From assembly GCF_029201565.1 (NCBI RefSeq), contig NZ_CP104002.1, positions 3,055,001 through 3,119,000 on the forward strand: a stretch of 64,000 nucleotides of DNA, in the 5' to 3' direction. The stretch is from Devosia sp. SD17-2. Lineage in GTDB: Bacteria > Pseudomonadota > Alphaproteobacteria > Rhizobiales > Devosiaceae. Below the pieces are notes generated by a model. It searched no databases and was not told where the DNA came from. It worked only from the letters and a program-made list of their open reading frames with translations. Positions 1-7,752 of this stretch are shown here, piece by piece. The translations under genes were made by a program, and so were the position numbers. Each line of letters opens with the position of its first letter. Position 1 is the stretch's first letter.

Positions 1-94
1 GCCTTTTAGCGGGAGAGTATTGCGGGCGCAAGACATCCCGGCAGACCAGAGCTGATCTGCCGCAAATGGCGTGTAAAGCCGTCTATTCCAGAGG

Positions 95-475
95 CTAGTC
101 ACGCTCGACGTCGGTCGAACCAGTGGCGATGACGGCACCATCGGCCCCAATGAGGGTGACATCGATGCGGTCAACCGGGTCCTCGGTGTCGATAGCCTGC
201 TTTATCTCATGCTCCTCGATCTGCATGGTGCAGACCTCCGATGTCGCGGTAGCTGGAAAAGTGACGGCCAGCGTCCCGTTCACAAGTTCGCCGATCTCGG
301 CGCGGCCGACGGCCTCGCAGGCGCTACCGCCATATTCGAAATCGATAAGGATCTGGAACGAGTTGATGCGCTTGGCATCAAGATCGTCGAGGCGCTGGGA
401 CTGGTCCTGCGCCTGAACAGGAACGACGAGACCGGCGGCGACCACGAGGGCAAGGGCGAGGCGTGCATCAAGCAT
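95..475 (-). CDS. Small secreted hypothetical protein
   Basis: This 126-residue protein begins with a clear Sec signal peptide (hydrophobic LALALVVAAGLVV, then VQAQ as a likely cleavage site near residue 22). The mature part is acidic with two cysteines (about residues 53 and 82) that could form a periplasmic disulfide. I do not recognise a family. The start at 475 is preceded by a good ribosome site (AAAGGACG). It is divergent from the ABC-F gene, so the roughly 225 bp between them should carry both promoters. No function can be assigned. Confidence 0.6.
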   Translation of the reverse strand: MLDARLALALVVAAGLVVPVQAQDQSQRLDDLDAKRINSFQILIDFEYGGSACEAVGRAEIGELVNGTLAVTFPATATSEVCTMQIEEHEIKQAIDTEDPVDRIDVTLIGADGAVIATGSTDVERD

Positions 476-702
476 GGGGACGTCCTTTCGAGCTTCTGGA
501 GCAGAATGCGGTGTACGCCGATTGGATGCACAGAGTTTTCACGTGCGGCGAAGTGTCCGCCGGGAGGCTGCCATGGTGCTTTGGCCGGTTGCCATGGGAG
601 GGGCATGTCTTTATCCAGCAGCCTAGACATTTTTCGCAGCACCCTGCCCGCACCGGGCCAGTTCGTGGGCTGCGCTCCTCGCTCGGATCCCTGTTTGCCG
701 CC

Positions 703-2583
703 ATGCTGACCATTTCCAATCTCACCTATCGCATCCAGGGCCGCCCATTGTTCGAGGACGCCTCGGTCGTCATCCCGACGGGCTCCAAGACCGGTTTCGT
801 GGGCAAGAACGGAACCGGCAAGACAACGCTGTTCCACCTGATCCAAGGCCATATCAGCGCCGATTCCGGCAGCACCGACGTGACCAGGAAAGCGCGGATC
901 GGCGCGGTTGCCCAGGAAGCGCCCGCGGGCAATGAGACAGTTCTCGATGTAGTCTTGGCCGCAGACAAAGAGCGCAAGGCGCTGCTGGCGGAAGCAGAGA
1001 CTGCAACCGACCCCAACCGGATCGGCGAAATCCACACGCGGCTAGCCGAGATCGAGGCGCATAGCGCCGAGGGGCGGGCTTCGGCCATTCTGAAGGGTCT
1101 GGGGTTCGAGCAGGATCGCCAAAACGGGCCGACCCATCAGCTGTCCGGCGGGTGGCGCATGCGCGTGGCACTGGCGGCAGTGCTATTCAGCCAGCCCGAT
1201 CTGTTGCTGCTCGACGAGCCAACCAACTATCTCGACCTTGAAGGCACGCTTTGGCTGGAGAAGTACCTTTCCACCTATCCTTACACGGTCTTCCTCATCA
1301 GCCACGATCGCGACCTGCTCAACAAGGCGGTCAATTCCATCGTGCATCTCGAGCATCGCAAACTGACCTTCTACAAGGGCAATTACGATACTTTCGAGAC
1401 CACCCGTCGCATGCAGATGGAACTCAACAACAAGAGCCGTGAAAAGACGCTCGACCAGATTGCGCATCTGCAGAAGTTCGTTGATCGTTTCAAGGCCAAG
1501 GCCACCAAGGCCAAGCAGGCGCAGGCCCGAGTCAAGATGATCGAAAAGCTGAGGCCACCGGAGGCGATGTTCGACGAACACGGTGCGCCATTCCAGTTCC
1601 AGCAGCCTAAGATCGAGCTGCCCACGCCGATGATCACGCTGGACAAGGTGTCCACCGGCTATGGCGACAAGGTCATCCTGCGCAATATCACCCAGCGGAT
1701 CGATCCCGATGCCCGCATCGCCCTGATCGGCGTCAACGGCAACGGCAAGTCGACTTTCGCAAAGCTTCTCGCCGGCGACATTCCCGTGATCGACGGCAGC
1801 ATGAAGATCCACAAGAAGCTGGAGATTGCGCACTTCGCCCAGCACCAGATGGACAAGCTCAAGCCAGAGCTGACACCGCTGGAACATGTCGTCGAGCTGA
1901 CGCCCTATGACAATGAAGCCAAGCGCCGGAGCCGGCTGGCCCAGATGGGGCTGACCACGAGCCGCATGGACACCAAGGCGAAGAATCTTTCGGGCGGCGA
2001 GCGGGCGCGTCTCCTGATGGGTCTGATCACCTTTGGCGGCCCGGCGATGATGATCCTCGACGAGCCGACCAACCATCTCGACATCGACAGTCGCGATGCG
2101 CTTGTGCACGCGCTCAATGACTATCAGGGCGCTGTTTTCATCATCTCGCACGATCGCCACCTGATCGAGGCTACCTGCGACACGCTGTGGATCGCCGAAA
2201 ACGGTACGATCCGTGAGCTGGACGAAGACCTCGACAGCTATCAGCGCAGCATCACCTCCAACAAAGAGGGCAAGAACAGTTCAGGCGACGCCAAGGGCGA
2301 GCGCAAGCTCTCCCGCCAGGAAGCGGCAGCGCGTCGTGCCGAACTGGCGCCGCTGAAAAAGCAGATCACCGACGCGGAAAAGAAGATGAGCCGGCTCAAG
2401 ACCGAGATCGACAAGATTGACGCGCAGCTGGCCGATCCGACGATCTACAATGGCCCGGCAGACCGGCTCATTGCGCTGGGCAAGGACAAGGCCCGGTTCG
2501 GCACCGAGCTCGAAACTATCGAAGAGACCTGGTTGACGCTAAGCGCGGAGCTCGAGGAAGCCGAACGCGAACAGGAAGCGTAA
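703..2583 (+). CDS. ABC-F family ATPase, YheS-like
   Basis: A soluble protein of 626 residues with two ABC domains and no membrane segments, so an ABC-F protein that acts on ribosomes or translation rather than a transporter. Walker A motifs are GKNGTGKTT (about 34-42) and GVNGNGKST (about 343-351); signature motifs are LSGGWRMR (about 147) and LSGGERAR (about 429); each is followed by a DEPTN-LD Walker B. The linker between domains contains the FKAKATKAKQAQ-type basic helix typical of YheS. The C-terminal 90 residues are charged and likely coiled coil. The frame stays open upstream to 463, but the family N-terminus (MLTISNLTY) fixes the start at 703. YheS is the best match; the exact ribosomal role is not settled. 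Confidence 0.9.
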   Translation: MLTISNLTYRIQGRPLFEDASVVIPTGSKTGFVGKNGTGKTTLFHLIQGHISADSGSTDVTRKARIGAVAQEAPAGNETVLDVVLAADKERKALLAEAETATDPNRIGEIHTRLAEIEAHSAEGRASAILKGLGFEQDRQNGPTHQLSGGWRMRVALAAVLFSQPDLLLLDEPTNYLDLEGTLWLEKYLSTYPYTVFLISHDRDLLNKAVNSIVHLEHRKLTFYKGNYDTFETTRRMQMELNNKSREKTLDQIAHLQKFVDRFKAKATKAKQAQARVKMIEKLRPPEAMFDEHGAPFQFQQPKIELPTPMITLDKVSTGYGDKVILRNITQRIDPDARIALIGVNGNGKSTFAKLLAGDIPVIDGSMKIHKKLEIAHFAQHQMDKLKPELTPLEHVVELTPYDNEAKRRSRLAQMGLTTSRMDTKAKNLSGGERARLLMGLITFGGPAMMILDEPTNHLDIDSRDALVHALNDYQGAVFIISHDRHLIEATCDTLWIAENGTIRELDEDLDSYQRSITSNKEGKNSSGDAKGERKLSRQEAAARRAELAPLKKQITDAEKKMSRLKTEIDKIDAQLADPTIYNGPADRLIALGKDKARFGTELETIEETWLTLSAELEEAEREQEA

Positions 2584-2661
2584 AGGCCAATTTGGGTGGC
2601 GAGTTGACAGCGCGCCGCCATTGCACTCTGCTGATAGTCGTTTGAGCTGCAAGGGCTTTTC

Positions 2662-3522
2662 ATGCGCGGTATTTTGTCTTGTCTGCTCGTTGCGACTATG
2701 GCGTTAACGTCGCAGGTGGCGCAGGCGCAGGACCTTACCGGCTTCAGCAAGGCGCAACGCGCGGACACGATCCGCTTCGCCGCGAACAACAGCCTCTTCG
2801 TTCTTTACCATGAGATGGCGCACCTTCTGGTGCACCAACTGGAACTGCCGGTGCTGGGGCGGGAAGAGGATGCCGCCGACAATGTCGCGACCTGGATGCT
2901 GCTCAACAAGCGCTCCGGGGAAGCCGACAAGGCGCTTGCTGACGCGGCAGAAGGTTGGCTCCTGTCCGGCGTTGCCTATGGCAGCGGCGAGTATGAGGAA
3001 GATTACGCTGCGGGGCACAGCCTCGACAAGCAGCGCGCCTATCAGATCGTCTGCATGATGGTGGGCAGCGATGGCAAGGCCTTTCGCCCGATCGCCAACC
3101 AATATTCCATCGACCACGACCGGCAGAGCGACTGCCTGTGGGACTACAAGCTGATCAACCGCAGCATCAAGAGCCTGTTCGGTGACCGCACGGAAACCAG
3201 CAAGTCCACCGTGGTCAACGTGACCTATCACGACGCCGGCGGCCAGCTGCGCTTTGCTGCGGACGCCTTCCGCTCCAGCGGGGTATTCGACCAGGTGGCG
3301 CAGGACCTGCGCGACACTTTTGGTCTGCGCCGGCCGGTGCGCTTCAACGCCAAACGCTGTGGCGAAGCCAATGCATTTTATGACCCCGACACCATAGAAA
3401 TCATCTTCTGCTATGAGTTGATGAAAGAGTATATGGAGCTCTATGCCGCCGAATTGCCAAGGCCATCGGCGCCTGCGCCCCAGGGGGGCGGCGTGGGGAA
3501 AGAGAAAGCAAAGAGCTATTAG
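2662..3522 (+). CDS. Secreted DUF4344-type putative metallopeptidase, copy 1
   Basis: A 286-residue protein with a signal peptide (about residues 1-22) and a zincin-like HEMAH (HExxH) motif at residues 50-54, followed by the conserved LPVLGREEDAAD segment whose acidic residues may give a third zinc ligand. This matches DUF4344 domain proteins, which are thought to be periplasmic or secreted metallopeptidases; activity has not been shown as far as I know. A C-terminal RCGEANAFYDP block is shared with the next gene. It is followed after 31 bp by a second paralogue in the same orientation, so the pair arose by tandem duplication. Confidence 0.75.
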   Translation: MRGILSCLLVATMALTSQVAQAQDLTGFSKAQRADTIRFAANNSLFVLYHEMAHLLVHQLELPVLGREEDAADNVATWMLLNKRSGEADKALADAAEGWLLSGVAYGSGEYEEDYAAGHSLDKQRAYQIVCMMVGSDGKAFRPIANQYSIDHDRQSDCLWDYKLINRSIKSLFGDRTETSKSTVVNVTYHDAGGQLRFAADAFRSSGVFDQVAQDLRDTFGLRRPVRFNAKRCGEANAFYDPDTIEIIFCYELMKEYMELYAAELPRPSAPAPQGGGVGKEKAKSY

Positions 3523-3553
3523 GCCGCGCGCCTGATTTTCCGGAGATCGATGT

Positions 3554-4372
3554 ATGCGCACCCTGCGTGCTACCGCCCTGGCGGCCTGCGTTGTGGCGTC
3601 CGTGTCCCCTGCCCTTGCGGCCGAGGATGAGCTGTCCGTGCTGAGCGATGCGATGGACTTTGCCATGCATGACGCGACCTTCACCATGTATCATGAGATC
3701 GGCCACATGCTGATCAGTGAACTGGGCCTGCCCGTGCTGGGGCGCGAAGAGGACGCCGTGGACGCGCTGGCGACGATCTGGCTGCTCACCGACGAGGGCG
3801 ATGATGACAGCTGGAATGCGCTGATCGACGCGGCTGACGGGTGGTATTTTAACGCGGTCGCCTCGACCGGCTCGGGCGTCGACGACTTTTCTTACTACAG
3901 CGACCATAGTCTCGATATTCAGCGTGCCTATGCGATGGTCTGCCTGATGGTCGGCGCTGAGCCCGATGTGTTTGGTGAGGCGGCAGACGCTTACGACATC
4001 GCTCCGGACCAGCAGGAGGCCTGCGCCTATACCTATGAGCAGGCGCGCAGCTCATGGGAAATGCTACTCGAGCCGCATCGCGACGATGAATATTACGGCG
4101 AGCCCATCCACATCATCTATGAACCGGCCGGTGCGTACAAGAAATTCGCCAAGGAATTCAGGTCCCGCGGCATCATGGAGCATGCAGTCGAGCTGGTGAT
4201 GGAGAACTACGTCTTGCCGAAGCCCGTGACGTTCCGGGCGATGCAATGCGGCGAGGCAAACGCGTTTTTCGACCCCAGCGAGAGCGAAGTGATCTACTGC
4301 TACGAGCTCGCCGAATACATGTACCACATGTATCTCTACGACATCGTCGGCTGGGGCGACACGGCCAACTAG
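3554..4372 (+). CDS. Secreted DUF4344-type putative metallopeptidase, copy 2
   Basis: A 272-residue paralogue of the preceding gene. It has a signal peptide ending near residue 23 (ALAA), HEIGH at residues 47-51, then LPVLGREEDAVD and the shared CGEANAFFDP block near the C-terminus. GGAG precedes the ATG. It is more acidic than copy 1. Its last 4 bp overlap the end of the convergent YitT gene. The two copies share motifs but differ widely in between, so the duplication is old and the copies may have different targets. Confidence 0.75.
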   Translation: MRTLRATALAACVVASVSPALAAEDELSVLSDAMDFAMHDATFTMYHEIGHMLISELGLPVLGREEDAVDALATIWLLTDEGDDDSWNALIDAADGWYFNAVASTGSGVDDFSYYSDHSLDIQRAYAMVCLMVGAEPDVFGEAADAYDIAPDQQEACAYTYEQARSSWEMLLEPHRDDEYYGEPIHIIYEPAGAYKKFAKEFRSRGIMEHAVELVMENYVLPKPVTFRAMQCGEANAFFDPSESEVIYCYELAEYMYHMYLYDIVGWGDTAN

Positions 4373-4986
4373 CTGAAGCCGACGTAGCGGCCCGGACGGT
4401 GGTTGAGGGCGACGATCATGTTGAGCACAAGCGCGCCCAGGATCGAATAGATGACGCGGTCGAGCGGCAGGATGAAGAACGCTGCCGCGAGGATAACCGC
4501 GTCCACCGCCAGCTGAAAATAGCCGGCCCGGATGCCGAAATTGTCCTGGAGGAAGAGCGCCAGGATATTGATACCGCCGACGCTGGACTTGTGGCGGAAC
4601 AGCGAAAGTACGCCGAGGCCGATGAGCCCACCGCCGACGAGCGCGGCGAACAGCGGATGGATCGCCGAGATATCGAGCCAGACTGGGATCTGGATGGTCA
4701 GCCAAGAGACCATGGCCACCGAGGCGAAGGTCTTGATGGCAAACGGCCAGCCCATGCGGAGCACAGCCAGGACATAAAACGGAAGATTGATCGCGAAGAA
4801 CAGGACGCCGAAGGGCCAGCCGGTGGCGTATTGGATGAGGAGCGCCAGACCCGCCGTGCTGCCGGTGGCGAGCTGGACCTCTGAATAGAAGACGATCCCC
4901 AGCGACACCAGGACCGTGCCGATGAGCATGGCGAAAATGTCTTCATGCAGTTTGTGGCGGCTGGGTATCGAAAGGTCTGGCGTCAT
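4369..4986 (-). CDS. YitT-family membrane protein
   Basis: A 205-residue polytopic membrane protein with about five to six hydrophobic segments and the GSTAGLALL and SSVGGINILALFLQ glycine-rich motifs of the YitT (DUF161/YczE-like) family. The substrate is unknown. The start overlaps the stop of the upstream holC by 4 bp (ATGA), indicating translational coupling. Its 3' end overlaps that of the convergent DUF4344 gene. Confidence 0.75.
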   Translation of the reverse strand: MTPDLSIPSRHKLHEDIFAMLIGTVLVSLGIVFYSEVQLATGSTAGLALLIQYATGWPFGVLFFAINLPFYVLAVLRMGWPFAIKTFASVAMVSWLTIQIPVWLDISAIHPLFAALVGGGLIGLGVLSLFRHKSSVGGINILALFLQDNFGIRAGYFQLAVDAVILAAAFFILPLDRVIYSILGALVLNMIVALNHRPGRYVGFS

Positions 4987-5429
4987 GCTTTCTTTGACCA
5001 GCGTCCGTCGGGTTCCTGTTGCCAGTAGGTAACCGTATTGCCGGCGCGCAGTTCCCGCCAGGCTTGCCGGGCCTCGGCCACGGCTTCGGGATCATGGCCG
5101 GAGAACATATAGACCAGCCGCTGATAGGCCTCGGGCGAATGCGGCACGGCGCGATCAACGAAAAAGCGCACGGTGGCATTGTTGGGGTTCGACTGCTCGG
5201 TCGTGAGCAGGATCGGCTGGAGGGCATCGGCCTCGTCGCCGGCAAGACCGTGGGCAAGGAAACTGTCGTCGCGAAATGTCCAGAGGTGGGCGTCGAGCGC
5301 CTCGGCGCGTTCACGAGAGCCGCATTCGACAACAGCGCGCCAGCCCCGCTCCAAGGTCTTTTCGAGGAGCTGGGGGAGGACCGCCTCAAGCGGGCGCACT
5401 TCAAGATGATAGAACAGCACTTCAGCCAT
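4983..5429 (-). CDS. holC: DNA polymerase III subunit chi
   Basis: A 148-residue protein matching HolC: an N-terminal FYHLEVRPLE strand, then LLEKTLERGWRAVV, LWTFRDDSFLAHG, and a C-terminal VYMFSGHDPEAVAEAR helix. Chi links the clamp loader to SSB on lagging-strand DNA in the cytoplasm. In many relatives pepA (leucyl aminopeptidase) lies between holC and lptF; here there is only a 185 bp divergent intergenic region. It is coupled to the downstream yitT-like gene by an ATGA overlap. Confidence 0.85.
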   Translation of the reverse strand: MAEVLFYHLEVRPLEAVLPQLLEKTLERGWRAVVECGSRERAEALDAHLWTFRDDSFLAHGLAGDEADALQPILLTTEQSNPNNATVRFFVDRAVPHSPEAYQRLVYMFSGHDPEAVAEARQAWRELRAGNTVTYWQQEPDGRWSKKA

Positions 5430-5614
5430 AGCCGGACCTTATCCGTCTGCCGGGCGGAACGCTACTGCCGGACCTGCAGGTCAGCAATGAGGCCGGATTT
5501 CCCACCGATTTGTTGATGGCAGGTAGAGGCAATTGTCAGGTCCGACGAACTGCACCATGGTGCCGTGGCACCGTGGGCCTTACTTGCGGCGCAGGGGGAT
5601 GCTATCGGACGCCC

Positions 5615-6682
5615 ATGAGACGACTGACAACTTATCTGGCGCGCCTGTTTGCGACCGACGCGCTCGTGCTGTTCGGCATCGTATGCTTCCTGCTCTGGCT
5701 GGTGAACTGCCTGCGGTCATTCGAAGTGGTGTCGGTCAAGGGACAGGGCTTTGCCACCCTTGCGGTGCAGGCGCTCTACACCATGCCGCAGCTGGGGCTG
5801 GCGTTCTTCTATATCTGCGTTGGCATCGGGCTGGTGCGGGCGCTGACGGCGCTGCAGAGCAGCCACGAACTGCACATCATCCACACCAGCAAGGGAATCA
5901 GCGGTCTTTGGCGCGCAGCGGCCATGGTCACCAGCGTTGCCGTGGTTGCGGTGATGCTGTTCGCCCATTGGGTAGAGCCGAACGCCAACCGCAAGTTCAG
6001 CGAGCTTTCGGCCAGCGTGGCGGCTGATCTCGTCAGCTCCACCCTGCGGCCGGGTCGGTTTACGCAGGTAACGCCGGGGGTGATCCTGCTGATCGGTGGA
6101 CGCGGGCCGGATGGCGAAATTCGCGAGTTTTTTGCCGATGACCGCCGCGAGGGTGCGACGCGCCGAACCTTTATCGCTGAAAGCGCAAGGATATCGAGCG
6201 ACGGCGAAAACTATGTGCTCGAGTTGCGCAACGGGTCACTGCAATATGTGCAGGAGGACGGGCGCTATTCCGAGGTGCGGTTTATCCGCTACGATCTCAG
6301 CGTCGACAGTTTGAGCCAACCGTTGATCATGGGCGACTCGCTCGCCGAGCGCGACAGTTTCGACCTTATTGCCGAGGCGATGGCGACCAGGCAGCTGGAG
6401 CAGCCGGTGCTGCAACGACTGCTGGATCGGTCGGCAGAGGCACTGCGCGTCATCGGCATCTGTCTTTTTGTTTTGGCGATTGCCGCCTTCCCCAGCGGAC
6501 GACGGGCGCGCATTCCTGTGCCACTGGAAGCTGTGGTGATGTTGGTCGCCTTTGGCGAGCGCGGCATCGGCACCTATAGCCCTCTCGGGGTCGGGACCGG
6601 GTCGGTCCTGCTGATCCTGATTTCGGGGGCTGTGATGGCCTATCGCCTGTGGCCGCGCCGTCCGAGGAGCATTCCAGCATGA
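5615..6682 (+). CDS. lptF: LPS export ABC permease LptF
   Basis: An inner-membrane permease of 355 residues. It has transmembrane segments near the N-terminus (LFATDALVLFGIVCFLLWLV, then VALYTMPQLGLAFFYICVGIG-like stretches), a periplasmic beta-jellyroll middle domain (about 120-265) and three C-terminal membrane helices. LptF with LptG and LptB extracts LPS from the inner membrane. The frame is open upstream to 5510 but the family start is MRRLTTYLARLF at 5615. The stop overlaps the lptG start (ATGA at 6679). Confidence 0.88.
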   Translation: MRRLTTYLARLFATDALVLFGIVCFLLWLVNCLRSFEVVSVKGQGFATLAVQALYTMPQLGLAFFYICVGIGLVRALTALQSSHELHIIHTSKGISGLWRAAAMVTSVAVVAVMLFAHWVEPNANRKFSELSASVAADLVSSTLRPGRFTQVTPGVILLIGGRGPDGEIREFFADDRREGATRRTFIAESARISSDGENYVLELRNGSLQYVQEDGRYSEVRFIRYDLSVDSLSQPLIMGDSLAERDSFDLIAEAMATRQLEQPVLQRLLDRSAEALRVIGICLFVLAIAAFPSGRRARIPVPLEAVVMLVAFGERGIGTYSPLGVGTGSVLLILISGAVMAYRLWPRRPRSIPA

Positions 6683-7752
6683 TGACGCGGATCGACTGGC
6701 TTGTACTCAAGCGCCTCGCGGGCCGCATCGGCGCAACGGTGTTCATTTTCTACGGGCTGATCGCGCTGGTGGAATCGCTCGACACCTGGCGCTTCAATGC
6801 GGTGGCCGAAAGCAACGGCGTGCTGATGGCGCTGGTGATGGTGGCGATGAGCGCGGTGCGCTGGACCATCAAGACCCTGCCGGTAACAGTGCTGATGGGC
6901 GCGATCCTCGGGATGGCCGACCTCAAGGCGCGCCATGAACTGACGGTGATCAAGGCCAGCGGCATATCCATCTGGCGCGCCATGCGTGCGCCCACAATTG
7001 CGTTGATCGGGGTCAGCTTTCTCGTGGCGCTGGGGGCGGAAACGGCCAGCACGCAGATCAACCGCGAGCTGTATCCGACGCCGCCGGGTCAAGCGGCGCT
7101 GCTGACGCCGCCGGGCGAAATCTGGCTCGAGCAGCGGGGCGACGGCGTGCACTATGTGATCATGGCGCGGCACATGTCTCCCGGCGGCGGAGAACTGGGC
7201 GACGTGACACTGTTCCATCTCGCCCCTAATCCCGTTCCCCGGCTCGAGGCGAGTAATGCGGTGCTCGAGGATGGATTCTGGGTTCTGCCTGCGGCCATTG
7301 CGCGCTCGCCGGATACGCAGGCCCGTACCGTCTTTGACTATCGCGTGCCCACAGAGTCGACTGCTGCGGAGATCCGGCTGACATTGGCCTCGACCGAAGA
7401 CATGACGTTTTTCGACCTCGCCCGCATGCTCCAGCAAGGCGTTTCGGACCCTTCGGTGCGCGCCTCGGCGACGATGCGGCTGATCAAGCTTTTGACGCTT
7501 CCGCTTGTGCTAACCGGTTCTCTGTTCATTGCCTTTGCGTTTACCGCAGGTTATCGAAGAAACTCTAGTCTAGGTCCCGCGGTCCTCTATGGCATCGTGC
7601 TCGGATTTGTTGTGTTCGTGATTACCGAGATGGCCGACCGCGCTGGGTCGACCGGCGTTCTCGACCCAACTTTTGCGGCAGTCGGACCGGCACTGGTAGC
7701 TATTGTCATCGGCATGACAGTGCTGCTGCATAAGGAAGACGGACGAACGTGA
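6679..7752 (+). CDS. lptG: LPS export ABC permease LptG
   Basis: A permease of 357 residues, partner of LptF in the LptB2FG exporter. The N-terminal helix (TVFIFYGLIALVESLD) is followed by the SAVRWTIKTLPVTVLMGAILG segment, a periplasmic jellyroll domain (about 125-260), and C-terminal helices including LPLVLTGSLFIAFAFTAGY. It starts in the lptF stop (ATGA) and ends overlapping the lptD GTG start, so lptF-lptG-lptD form one coupled operon. Confidence 0.9.
   Translation: MMTRIDWLVLKRLAGRIGATVFIFYGLIALVESLDTWRFNAVAESNGVLMALVMVAMSAVRWTIKTLPVTVLMGAILGMADLKARHELTVIKASGISIWRAMRAPTIALIGVSFLVALGAETASTQINRELYPTPPGQAALLTPPGEIWLEQRGDGVHYVIMARHMSPGGGELGDVTLFHLAPNPVPRLEASNAVLEDGFWVLPAAIARSPDTQARTVFDYRVPTESTAAEIRLTLASTEDMTFFDLARMLQQGVSDPSVRASATMRLIKLLTLPLVLTGSLFIAFAFTAGYRRNSSLGPAVLYGIVLGFVVFVITEMADRAGSTGVLDPTFAAVGPALVAIVIGMTVLLHKEDGRT

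Noticed and set aside
1..94. Gene fragment at the left edge
   Set aside because: A TAG at position 7 could end an upstream gene, but too little sequence remains to judge; otherwise nothing is seen.
1183..2160. 325-codon minus-strand frame in the ABC-F gene
   Set aside because: Mirror of the ATPase coding sequence.
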